Positions 8,278-16,611 of a stretch of DNA of 64,000 nt are shown here, in pieces; the first letter of the stretch is position 1, and each line of letters starts with the position of its first letter. The notes below the pieces were generated by a model. The model was not told the DNA's origin and ran no database searches. It saw only the letters and a list, made by a program, of their open reading frames with translations. This stretch comes from BOG-1112 sp964611335. Its GTDB lineage: Bacteria; Bdellovibrionota_B; Oligoflexia; Oligoflexales; Bog-1112. Location: assembly GCA_964611335.1 (NCBI GenBank), contig CAZSXR010000002.1, positions 496,001 through 560,000 on the forward strand, given 5' to 3'. The position numbers and the translations under genes were made by a program.

Positions 8278-10518
8278 ATGAGATTTCTCTTTGCTTCTTA
8301 CATTTTCTTTATATTTGTATTCCTACCTCAGCAGATGATTGCGTCTAGCGAAGAATCTGATATTTCTTTCACCATTCAAAAATTTAAAGATGACATTATT
8401 CAACAAGAAGAAGACTTTATAAAAGAAGAATTAAAAAATACTTCCATTAAAAAGCTTAAGGTAAAACTTACTCTTCATCTTAAGAATCCAAATTCTCGAC
8501 ACTTGAAAAAATTAAAGAAAAAAGATGAAAATCCCTATTCTGAAGAAGACTCCTGGCTACTCTTGGCTCATATCTACAACAGAAACACTCAAAGTTTTCA
8601 ATCTCTCTTAGAATCCGGCCACGCTGACCCCAATGTAGAATTAAGAGTCCACGCAGAAGTCGAATTCAAAGACGATTCTCAATATCGTTTTATTAAAAAG
8701 TCGCAGCCAAGAAACCCCTTATATTATGCATCTTCTATTTCTGATGGTACACAGTCTCAATTTTTCGTTGAGGCATTAGTGAATGCAGGATCTATGTTTG
8801 TATACAGCTCAGAGATAGGACGATTAATTACAGATAAAACTCTCGCATTTTTTCATCTTGAAGTCTTGAAAATCTTCACGAAAAAAAATCTTCTCCCAGG
8901 AGAATATTTATCACGTGTACTCAATAAAAATATTCTTGAGTACAAAAATAAATTTGACGGTATAAGCTCCTCAGAGATGATTCAGAAAGAAAGACTTACA
9001 AACCGTCTCGAAAAATTAAATGGACTCTTAGACGCACAAAGAAAGCTGCAGCATGAATTTAAAAAGAGTGGGAAACCTATACAATGGTACAAAGATTTAG
9101 AAGAGAACTTCCGCGAAATTTCTAGAAAAATTAAGCAAAAAAAAGAAGAAATCAAAGAAATTCAAGATTATCTCAGAATTTGCTGGGATGAATTAATACC
9201 ACTTTCTGAAAATTATTGTCAGAAGATACAAGACTATTTGCAGGCAGGCGCAGAAATCCGTGTAAACATACGAGGAATGAAGTTAAATGCCCCAGCTCAA
9301 AGTCTTGTTCATAATGCCATTCACTGTAGAAATATTGATATGGTAAATACACTTCTTAGCCACGATAGTTCTATGCTTGATTTAAGAAATGAAAATCAAG
9401 AAAATCCATTTGATCTTGCCATCCTACAATTTGAACTTTTAGATCATAATTCTGGCGGAAACACAGCATTATTGGATCCTCTTTTTACTCACCTAGAATA
9501 TTTTTATGTGGATCAAGAAAATTCAGATCACCCACTTTCCACTAGTTTTATTTCTGCAAGCTTTCTTAAGAACAATGATCATTTCTTTTTTATGGTAGAC
9601 TATTTAATAAAGAAATTTGAGTTTCTCTTGTCGGATGAGTCTTTTCTTTCTGAAACAAACAGGGATCTACTGCAAAAAAGATGGAATCTTCTGCGAAACA
9701 AAAAAGAGTCCTCCGAAGATATTGTTTTGTTACAAAAGAAAAATATCTTCGAAGTTTTGATTCGACACCCCTATCTGAACGATGAAGACCGAAATGTTCG
9801 TATTCTCCATCTTGTACAACGAGGATTTCAAATACCTGAAGAACTTTTAAGAACCTTAGTATTCACATCTCACCCTTTAGTCATTCCTTTGATAAATGCT
9901 GGTACACAAATCCCATCTATTTATCACTTTGCTGCAAGAAATCAAAATTTTCAGCATTTTCAGACAATGACTCGGTACCTTCTAAATCAAGAAAATCTGA
10001 TCGATGAAGTGGCGCTCGATCCTATCAATCATGTAGACCCAAGAGAAGGGACTGTTCTTCACTATTTAATCAATACACACCATTTCAATCAACTTGAACG
10101 TGAGCAACGTATCGAGTTTCTCCTCAACAGAGGTGAGAGGCGCATAGATCCAAACACAGAATTTAATGGGCAAACACCTCTAGCATTTGCAATACGCAGC
10201 AGACAGGGGTGGATAGTTCGCCAACTTATGATGGGTGGAGCTAACGTTTTTCATGAATCCGTAGAAGAAGCCTTGTCAGAAGAAGGGATTTCGCCTGCTA
10301 TTCGTCGAAGCATTGAAACTCAGCAGCGGCACATTTTACGGATGATGAATGAAGATCTCGACAGAGTCTTCCGAGATTCTACTAGACGTGAGGGACTTAG
10401 AAGTCTTATTACGGATGCTGAAGAAATCGAACGCAGCTCAGGGTTATTAAGCATCCCTATGCTTTATGCACTCTTGCATATTAATGGTATTAATATTCAT
10501 GATGATGGTTGCAATTAG
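8278..10518 (+). CDS. Exported ankyrin-repeat protein
   Basis: I place the start at 8278, not at the ATG 93 bases upstream. AGGA lies 8 bases before this ATG, and the protein then opens with a proper signal peptide (MRFLFASYIFFIFVFLPQQ, cleavage near IAS). The 746-residue product has ankyrin-like units at both ends. N-terminal ones include SWLLLAHIYNRNTQSFQSLL and NPLYYASS. A central unit has SLVHNAIHCRNIDMVNTLL, and C-terminal units include TVLHYLINTHHF and TPLAFAIRSRQGWIVRQLM followed by GGANVF. A charged helical stretch, probably coiled coil, lies at about 240-310. Ankyrin repeats bind proteins, and exported ones are common in bacteria that live with eukaryotes. It sits between two other exported proteins; its target is unknown. 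Confidence 0.8.
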   Translation: MRFLFASYIFFIFVFLPQQMIASSEESDISFTIQKFKDDIIQQEEDFIKEELKNTSIKKLKVKLTLHLKNPNSRHLKKLKKKDENPYSEEDSWLLLAHIYNRNTQSFQSLLESGHADPNVELRVHAEVEFKDDSQYRFIKKSQPRNPLYYASSISDGTQSQFFVEALVNAGSMFVYSSEIGRLITDKTLAFFHLEVLKIFTKKNLLPGEYLSRVLNKNILEYKNKFDGISSSEMIQKERLTNRLEKLNGLLDAQRKLQHEFKKSGKPIQWYKDLEENFREISRKIKQKKEEIKEIQDYLRICWDELIPLSENYCQKIQDYLQAGAEIRVNIRGMKLNAPAQSLVHNAIHCRNIDMVNTLLSHDSSMLDLRNENQENPFDLAILQFELLDHNSGGNTALLDPLFTHLEYFYVDQENSDHPLSTSFISASFLKNNDHFFFMVDYLIKKFEFLLSDESFLSETNRDLLQKRWNLLRNKKESSEDIVLLQKKNIFEVLIRHPYLNDEDRNVRILHLVQRGFQIPEELLRTLVFTSHPLVIPLINAGTQIPSIYHFAARNQNFQHFQTMTRYLLNQENLIDEVALDPINHVDPREGTVLHYLINTHHFNQLEREQRIEFLLNRGERRIDPNTEFNGQTPLAFAIRSRQGWIVRQLMMGGANVFHESVEEALSEEGISPAIRRSIETQQRHILRMMNEDLDRVFRDSTRREGLRSLITDAEEIERSSGLLSIPMLYALLHINGINIHDDGCN

Positions 10519-10556
10519 GTTTTGTAACGACTCTTCATTCAATGTTTGGATAAACA

Positions 10557-12449
10557 ATGTGTCGTATATTTTCGTTCATTTTAATTAGCGTTTTGTTATT
10601 TCAAAGTTCTTCTCAAGCTTTGTCTCAACCAGGCTCTCAGAATTCTCAAGAAATCATTCCTTATCAGGTATACCCGTTAGTCCTTGCTATTAGCTCTATT
10701 ACGTTACCACTTCAGCTTTCTGAGAGGCCTGCTGAATCTTCCAATTCTATAACAACACCTGAGCAGAATCTAAGTTCTCACGAAGAACTTATCGATTTGA
10801 ATGATCTGATAACAAGATTGCTTAAAGATGAAGAAACGGAAGAAAACATAGATTTTGAAATTCATTCACCTCAAGGGAATTCCACAAGTCTTCTTCTCAA
10901 CAACTCTATTTCTAATTATCTTCCCCACAGAGGCCGTGGGATTATGGGTCGTTATGTTACCGAACAAGATGAAGATGGTCAGATCCAAACACATAGATTT
11001 TACCTTAACGACCTGGATGTTTTTCACTATATCAACGATGTAAATTTACAGGTTTCAGAAAATTCAAATAACTTTTCACAACTTAATCTCTTACTGCTCA
11101 ATCCTAGTCTTTTTACACCTGCGGCCTATCAAAATCTTGATACGCTCTCTACTAACGAAGATCATCAGACTTTTTCTTTATATGATGATGACCTTCAAAT
11201 TTATGGAATCTATTCTCGGAAATATGTGACCTCTTCAGAGGAGGAACTTTCCAGTCAAGAATCCAGTTCAGCAGAAATGCTTCAATTCGAATTTATAAAC
11301 CTTACGAATACTACACTGGATAATGATTCTGTCGCTTTAATTTTATATCCCTACTTTGACAGCGGCGATAGTGACTTTGAAGTTTTTAGTGCCCCCACAT
11401 TTTTAAAATTAAAAAGTCTTTCCTTTCAAAATAAGCACATTTTTTTTGCACGTTATAAAGATCTCGATCAACTCATAGAACTTATTGAGACTTATGCAAG
11501 AATGGGTAAATTGATGCATCTTGAACTTGGCTTCCATTCAAATGACGAATTTCTCTGTATGAAGCATTACCCACTTTGTTCTCCCTCTAGACCTCAGAGA
11601 AATTCTCCTTTACAAAATAGAATTCCGATTCTTCAACCTGATCTTAGACCCTATTTATTTATTCGAAATCAAATACAAGGTCAGATTCTTCCTCAAACAA
11701 AGATTTTTCTTAATGGTTGCGAAACTGGTTCTTTGAAACACCCCTTAAGCGACAACCTCGTTGAGATTTTTGCGAGACTCTTCCCATCCAATGATATTTT
11801 GGGCCCTATCGTTTCCGTATCCAATCAAAACGAAGGGGAGCATTTAGGACAGATCGTTTGGGCTTTTGACTTAGTAGGGGTTGGCTCCATACCTCTGACC
11901 TACAGAAAAAACTCCGACCAAGACGATTTATATAGAAATGATCGCGAACGCATTCATGCCAGCTTTTTTAGTCATTCTCATAATCCGGATCTAAATTTTA
12001 TTTTCTTTGACTCTGATCAAGAGATGATTCGAGAATTCGACGCTTCCCTCTTTGACGAATTTATCGATTCAATCAATAGTCACCAATATTATTATTCTAA
12101 AGATATCTTAGCTATTTTCATGGGGCATATATATATCAATAACAATGGGGAGATTCATGTCATCAACCCCACAGAGGCGCTAATTGAATTTTTGATTCAA
12201 AACAAGATCAGAGTTAAGGAAATTCATCATTTAGATTTTGAAACGGAACTCGAACTCACTGAAGACAGTTCATCTACCCGATGGATTCATATAGAAAATG
12301 GATATCTGACAAGAGAATATGAGAGTGATATTCTAAGTTCAGAAAACGATGATGAAACAGGGACAGAATCGGATGAAGGCTTTAAAAGAAAAAGAGAAGA
12401 GGACAATTCCCATTCGCACAAATCAAAACGTCCTAAGCATGAATCCTAG
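10557..12449 (+). CDS. Exported protein, possible caspase-like (clan CD) fold, with NLS-like C-terminal tail
   Basis: The 630-residue protein has a signal peptide (about residues 1-21, ending SQA). Residues about 270-420 alternate strand and helix. ALILYPYFD is a strand, then a helix leads to LMHLELGFHSND with His327, and a further strand leads to FLNGCETGS with Cys388. This matches the His-strand-Cys order of clan CD proteins (caspase-like, including CHAT domains with SACETG). The similarity is local and may be fortuitous. The last 22 residues carry two basic clusters, KRKR and KSKRPK, separated by about ten residues, like a bipartite nuclear localisation signal, after an acidic stretch. The gene starts 38 bases after the ankyrin gene. 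Its stop codon overlaps that of the oppositely oriented oxidoreductase gene. Confidence 0.7.
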   Translation: MCRIFSFILISVLLFQSSSQALSQPGSQNSQEIIPYQVYPLVLAISSITLPLQLSERPAESSNSITTPEQNLSSHEELIDLNDLITRLLKDEETEENIDFEIHSPQGNSTSLLLNNSISNYLPHRGRGIMGRYVTEQDEDGQIQTHRFYLNDLDVFHYINDVNLQVSENSNNFSQLNLLLLNPSLFTPAAYQNLDTLSTNEDHQTFSLYDDDLQIYGIYSRKYVTSSEEELSSQESSSAEMLQFEFINLTNTTLDNDSVALILYPYFDSGDSDFEVFSAPTFLKLKSLSFQNKHIFFARYKDLDQLIELIETYARMGKLMHLELGFHSNDEFLCMKHYPLCSPSRPQRNSPLQNRIPILQPDLRPYLFIRNQIQGQILPQTKIFLNGCETGSLKHPLSDNLVEIFARLFPSNDILGPIVSVSNQNEGEHLGQIVWAFDLVGVGSIPLTYRKNSDQDDLYRNDRERIHASFFSHSHNPDLNFIFFDSDQEMIREFDASLFDEFIDSINSHQYYYSKDILAIFMGHIYINNNGEIHVINPTEALIEFLIQNKIRVKEIHHLDFETELELTEDSSSTRWIHIENGYLTREYESDILSSENDDETGTESDEGFKRKREEDNSHSHKSKRPKHES

Positions 12450-13372
12450 AATAGTATCTCCAAAACTAGTTTACCTCGTCCTCGCCCTTTTGCATTTTCA
12501 TCCTGAGCAAGAGCTGCATCTTTGATGTTGAATAGCGTTATCAACGGGTTCATTAACGATCCCGCTTCAAAATAGGAGGTTATTATTTTAAGTTGTTCAC
12601 TATTTGGATAGACAAAATGAAAATTTGCAAAATCAGAAGTCTGGACAATACTCACAACGCGTGATTGCGAATGTTTTATAGCCCGCAGTTTTTCTAAACT
12701 CTCACCTCCCACACAATCTAAAATGACATCAAAACCCTCTGGAGCAATTTTCTTCGACTCTTCAACAACATCTTCTTTTGTGTAGTCAATAATGTTCAGA
12801 GCTCCAAGTTCCTGCACATAGGAAAGATTGGAAGTACTTGTAGTAGCCGTACACTTTGCTTTAACGATACGAGCAAGCTGAACAGCGTAAGCACCTACTC
12901 CTCCGGCCCCTCCGTTTATAAAGACCCTATCTTTCGAAGACAGATGACAGACTTCCATAAGAGCTTGATAAGCAGTGAGGGCAACAAGAGGCACACTCGC
13001 AGCTTCTGCTAAATTTAAATTTTTGGGTTTAGGGGCGAGCATCGCAGCGGGTACAGATATTTTTTCTGCATAACACCCATCATGAATTTCAGCTAATCTT
13101 ACATAAGAATAGACTTCATCACCAACTCTGAAATCATGAACTTCTGAACCAACCGCTATTACCGTTCCAGACAAATCCCAACCTGGAGTGATGGGAAATT
13201 TGTGTGGAACTAAGCCAACTAATTGGCCTTCTCGAAACTTTCGATCAACTGGATTTACTGCTGCATAGGCAATTTGAACAAGAACTTCTTTTACTCCAGG
13301 TTTTGGATCTTCTTTTTCACAAATATAGAGTTTATCAGAAGAACCAAATTCACTATACGCAATCACCTTCAT
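12446..13372 (-). CDS. Quinone oxidoreductase-like MDR-family dehydrogenase
   Basis: The 308-residue protein begins MKVIAYSEFGSSDKLYI and belongs to the medium-chain dehydrogenase/reductase superfamily, zeta-crystallin/Qor branch. It has the N-terminal GroES-like half (VNPVDRKFREG) and a Rossmann NADPH site, INGGAGGVGAYAVQLA. The catalytic zinc ligands of alcohol dehydrogenases are not evident, which fits NADPH:quinone reductase or enone reductase activity in the cytosol. I chose the start at 13372 because homology begins there and a GGGG site precedes it. A longer frame adds 38 unrelated residues. Its stop overlaps the stop of the convergent exported protein through CTAG. The substrate cannot be told from sequence. 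Confidence 0.85.
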   Translation of the reverse strand: MKVIAYSEFGSSDKLYICEKEDPKPGVKEVLVQIAYAAVNPVDRKFREGQLVGLVPHKFPITPGWDLSGTVIAVGSEVHDFRVGDEVYSYVRLAEIHDGCYAEKISVPAAMLAPKPKNLNLAEAASVPLVALTAYQALMEVCHLSSKDRVFINGGAGGVGAYAVQLARIVKAKCTATTSTSNLSYVQELGALNIIDYTKEDVVEESKKIAPEGFDVILDCVGGESLEKLRAIKHSQSRVVSIVQTSDFANFHFVYPNSEQLKIITSYFEAGSLMNPLITLFNIKDAALAQDENAKGRGRGKLVLEILF

Positions 13373-13526
13373 AAAAACCCCTATTTTTTGCAAATAAAAT
13401 TGACAGTAGCTGCAATACCTAAAGCCATCCCATATCACACGTTGAGAATAGTATGTAATTGTGACAGTTGTGACAACTAAAAACACAAAAAAGGACGATA
13501 ATAGCCTAGTAACTATTCATCTATGT

Positions 13527-14402
13527 TTAGCGAGTTAAAGTTGAAAGTAGCCAACCAACTAAAATGGATATAAGTAAAATGAGGGTACTGTATAGGGTTC
13601 TCTTTCTTAAATTTTTAGAACCAAGAATAGAAATCAAAAAAAACTTAGAGAGATAAGAAGCTATTAAAGAAATTGCAATCAAATTTATGAGAATATTTTC
13701 ACTTATAACTGCGTTATCATGCAACTGAATGTTAGCAATTACTGAACCATGAATTTCAAAAAGAGAAACAAGGAACGTTAATCCCACAAGTCCATTTTGA
13801 CCATAAATATGCTGCAAGAACCTAGACGCAGCAAGGATAGCTATAATCAAAACCGATAATTTTAAAATAGGTAAAATTTTAAATGAGATTTCATTCGCAT
13901 TTGTTTTTTGCTCTTTAGTTTGTTGTGTCTGAAAAAAAATAAGAGCTGAATTTACAAAAATTGGACTCGAAAGCAAAATTAAATTAGACAAATGAATATC
14001 TTTTGTTCCAACCAAAACCAAGATAAGAACTTCTACCAGCATGGCATTTGTTGAAGATAAAAAAATTAAAATTTCAGCAGAAATGTTTTCATCTCTTGCT
14101 ATTTTGCTCTTCCTCGCTATAGAGGCTGTAGTAGCGGTACTAGAAACTAGACCACCCAAAAAACCTGTCAGTATTGAACCCATTCTAAAACCTAAAAATA
14201 AAGCTAAGACTGATCCAAATACTTGAATGAGCGCCAATGCAAATAACATTGTTGCAAACTTTTTGGGGCTTAGAAGATTCCAAGGATCTAAAGGTGCAAG
14301 CGGTAAAAGCCATGCTATCAAGCCAAAAATAGAAATTATAAGGCTAGGTCGGACCCATGGATTTTGAATGAGCTTGAGATAGTGCGAGGTTAAATTTAAC
14401 AC
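13527..14402 (-). CDS. DUF4010 (MgtC-associated) integral membrane protein
   Basis: The 291-residue protein is strongly hydrophobic with about eight membrane helices. The segment GFLGGLVSSTATTASIARKSK is the hallmark of the DUF4010 domain, which often forms the C-terminal half of MgtC/SapB-type membrane proteins. Here the DUF4010 part appears alone, without an obvious MgtC N-terminal domain. It should sit in the inner membrane, and a transport role is usually guessed but not proven. It stands alone between the convergent side of the oxidoreductase gene and a divergent DMT transporter gene. Confidence 0.8.
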   Translation of the reverse strand: MLNLTSHYLKLIQNPWVRPSLIISIFGLIAWLLPLAPLDPWNLLSPKKFATMLFALALIQVFGSVLALFLGFRMGSILTGFLGGLVSSTATTASIARKSKIARDENISAEILIFLSSTNAMLVEVLILVLVGTKDIHLSNLILLSSPIFVNSALIFFQTQQTKEQKTNANEISFKILPILKLSVLIIAILAASRFLQHIYGQNGLVGLTFLVSLFEIHGSVIANIQLHDNAVISENILINLIAISLIASYLSKFFLISILGSKNLRKRTLYSTLILLISILVGWLLSTLTR

Positions 14403-14510
14403 AGGATTTCTCCTCTAAGAGGTGACTAAAGCTTCTTTCTTAAGCTTAATGTTATACTAAGAATTTCGATACTCATTCAAAAAATGTCTATTTTAAATAA
14501 AGGGAAATTT

Positions 14511-15419
14511 ATGAAAAAACCGAGTTCTACAGCCATGCTTGCAATGTTAACAACCGTTGTGATTTGGGCATCCGCATTTATAGCAATTAGAGAGGGGGTG
14601 AGAGAATACCATGCGGGAAGTTTCGCCCTACTTCGTTTGCTTGTAGGAGCCACATGTATGACCTTGTTATATGCTATCAAAGCTCCGAAACATTTTATTT
14701 CTTTTAAAGACAAACTCATTGCTATGCTGCTCGGTGCAATTGGCACAGGTGCCTATCATGTGTTTTTAAATTTAGGAGAAAAAACTGTTACAGCAGGCAT
14801 AGCAAGTTTCATAATTGCTCAAGCTCCTATCCTGATTGCATTGTTCAGCGTAATTTTTCTTAGAGAAAAAATTCACAAATTAGGATGGATAGGATTATTT
14901 ATCAGTATTCTTGGAATTGCCATCATAGCTGAAGCCGAACTTAGACAAGCAACTCTTGATTTGGGAGTTTTTTATATTCTTATCTCAACGGTAACAAATT
15001 GCATTTATGTGATGAATGTCAAAAATTTACTCTTGAGAATGGGAACCCTTTACATGACAACTTTTGTTATGATAGGCGGTGCCATAAGCACGATGTTTTT
15101 TTTACCTGATTTAATTAAAGATCTTAACACAGCAAGCAAAACAGCTACATATGCAGCAATATATCTTGGCATATTCCCCACAGCAGTAGCATATCTAACT
15201 TACAACTATGCTTTGTCTCATATGACAAGAACCACTGCAGTAAGCTGGATCTATGCAATGCCTCTGATCACAATTTTGATGGGATGGCTATGGCTAGGTG
15301 AATTGCCAACATCCATCGCTTTTATTGGAGGTCTTCTTGCTTTGAGCGGAACTATCCTAGTTAACTATGCTGCAAGACTAAAAAATAAAGAACCTTCTTA
15401 TAGTAAACGAGTTATTTAG
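14511..15419 (+). CDS. EamA/DMT-family transporter
   Basis: The 302-residue protein has ten predicted membrane helices in two EamA repeats, with typical family phrases such as VVIWASAFIAIREGV in helix 1, LNLGEKTVTAGIASFIIAQAPI and PTAVAYLTYNYAL. Members of the drug/metabolite transporter superfamily export amino acids or other small metabolites across the inner membrane; the substrate is not predictable here. The start is set at 14511 because AAGGGA lies 6 bases upstream and the protein then begins with basic residues before helix 1. An upstream ATG at 14484 would add nine residues. Confidence 0.88.
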   Translation: MKKPSSTAMLAMLTTVVIWASAFIAIREGVREYHAGSFALLRLLVGATCMTLLYAIKAPKHFISFKDKLIAMLLGAIGTGAYHVFLNLGEKTVTAGIASFIIAQAPILIALFSVIFLREKIHKLGWIGLFISILGIAIIAEAELRQATLDLGVFYILISTVTNCIYVMNVKNLLLRMGTLYMTTFVMIGGAISTMFFLPDLIKDLNTASKTATYAAIYLGIFPTAVAYLTYNYALSHMTRTTAVSWIYAMPLITILMGWLWLGELPTSIAFIGGLLALSGTILVNYAARLKNKEPSYSKRVI

Positions 15420-15472
15420 CTGAGAATCGGGATGACACGACCTGTAAATGTACTTAATAGATGGAAGATTTC

Positions 15473-15625
15473 ATGCTGAGAAGAGCCACCCCAAGCAACA
15501 CTTTAGCTATTGCAAAAGTTCATATCGACACATGGAGGACTACATTAGAGAAATACTTCCTTCTAATTTTTTGCCAAATGACCAACATCTACCCTTACAA
15601 AACTCGAATCACCCAACGCAGTTAA
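15473..15625 (+). pseudogene. Frameshifted remnant of a GNAT acetyltransferase
   Basis: From ATG 15473 the frame reads MLRRATPSNTLAIAKVHID then TWRTT, the classic opening of GCN5-related N-acetyltransferases (RxATxxDxxxIAxVHxxSWRTT). The expected continuation, a YxxILPxxFL block, is present (YIREILPSNFLPND) but in a different frame, reached by a -1 shift near 15540. The open frame stops at 15625, and the catalytic acetyl-CoA-binding half is missing. The remnant runs into the 3' end of the oppositely oriented thioesterase gene, so the break probably came with a deletion at that junction. A GGAAG site 5 bases before the ATG is still visible. Confidence 0.55.
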
Positions 15626-16051
15626 AATCCCACCTGCATAGACTTCACACCTTACTCGCGTTTTACGTCCAAGCTCTCCTTCAATACGAGATTTAAGTGT
15701 AAGTGGAATACCCATAGGTGTAGGTTTTATATATTTCACACTCAACAGACTTGTTACACAATCTATACGTGGTGCACTTCCCACTTCTCGACCTTCGCTT
15801 CTATAAAGGTTTGCCATTACAGTCCAGTTGGAATGACAGTCGACAAGACAACTGATCAGACCTCCATAGACAAGAGAAGGCCAACCAACATAACGTTCAT
15901 CGGGTGTGTACGTCATAACAACATGAACATCATCTTGATCCCAAAAACTTTTAATTTTCAACCCTTGAGTATTTTTGGAACCGCACCCAAAACAAACCCC
16001 TTCAGGTGCCCCAAGATCTTGAAAGGCAATTTTATTATGTTCATGAACCAT
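15563..16051 (-). CDS. Hotdog-fold thioesterase (PaaI-like)
   Basis: The 162-residue protein has CFGCGSKNTQGLKIK near the N terminus and GWPSLVYGGLISCLVDCHSNW in the middle. Both are typical of small hotdog thioesterases that hydrolyse acyl-CoA in the cytosol. The usual GxVHGGxxxxLxDE signature appears as LVYGGLISCLVDC, so the acid normally at its end is replaced by Cys. Activity may therefore be altered. I prefer the ATG at 16051 over the GTG one codon upstream because AAGGA lies 7 bases from it. Its 3' end overlaps the GNAT remnant on the other strand. Confidence 0.8.
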   Translation of the reverse strand: MVHEHNKIAFQDLGAPEGVCFGCGSKNTQGLKIKSFWDQDDVHVVMTYTPDERYVGWPSLVYGGLISCLVDCHSNWTVMANLYRSEGREVGSAPRIDCVTSLLSVKYIKPTPMGIPLTLKSRIEGELGRKTRVRCEVYAGGILTALGDSSFVRVDVGHLAKN

Positions 16052-16105
16052 CACAGTTTCCTTAATATGTTTGAGTGAGCATTTTTGTGTTCCTAATCTT
16101 GCAAT

Positions 16106-16462
16106 TTATTTCACCTCTTCTTGCCATGCACGGTAGCCTCCCTGAAGAGAATATACATTTGTGTAACCCATTTTCTGAAGATTTTCAGCTGCAATAGCTG
16201 ATCTAAATCCTCCTCCACAATAAAGAACAATTTCAGTTCTTGTATCTGGAATTTTTAATTCAATATCCCTCTCAATAATGCCCTTACTCAAATGCATAGC
16301 TCCAGGAAGATACCCATTTTTCCATTCGTTATCTTCTCTCACATCGATAAGCTCGAATTGCGATTTATTTTGAATTTTTTTTCGAAGATCTTCTGTCGTA
16401 ATTTCTCGAATGTCTTTCACAATATTTTCACATAGATTTAAAAAACGTGGTGAGTGCTTCAT
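16106..16462 (-). CDS. Rhodanese-domain protein
   Basis: The 118-residue protein is a single rhodanese domain. FELIDVREDNEW is the first conserved block. YCGGGFRSA holds the active-site Cys in a six-residue CGGGFR loop, and SLQGGYRAWQ is the C-terminal signature. Such proteins carry a persulfide sulfur in the cytosol and pass it to acceptors. The start at 16462 has AGGAAGG about 7 bases upstream; a longer frame adds eight residues. It is divergent from the CDP-glucose dehydratase gene. A second rhodanese is found at 31770-32072. Confidence 0.9.
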   Translation of the reverse strand: MKHSPRFLNLCENIVKDIREITTEDLRKKIQNKSQFELIDVREDNEWKNGYLPGAMHLSKGIIERDIELKIPDTRTEIVLYCGGGFRSAIAAENLQKMGYTNVYSLQGGYRAWQEEVK

Positions 16463-16611
16463 TAGAGGGCCTTCCTTATTGTTCACAAAGAGTTATTCTA
16501 CGTTAAAAACCTTTTACCGCACCAAGAAAATTTATGATTTCTAGTTGATGACTCCCTCAAGGCCTGTAACATGGAAAGGACTCGCTTATTAAAAAATCGG
16601 AAAGGTCTGAT

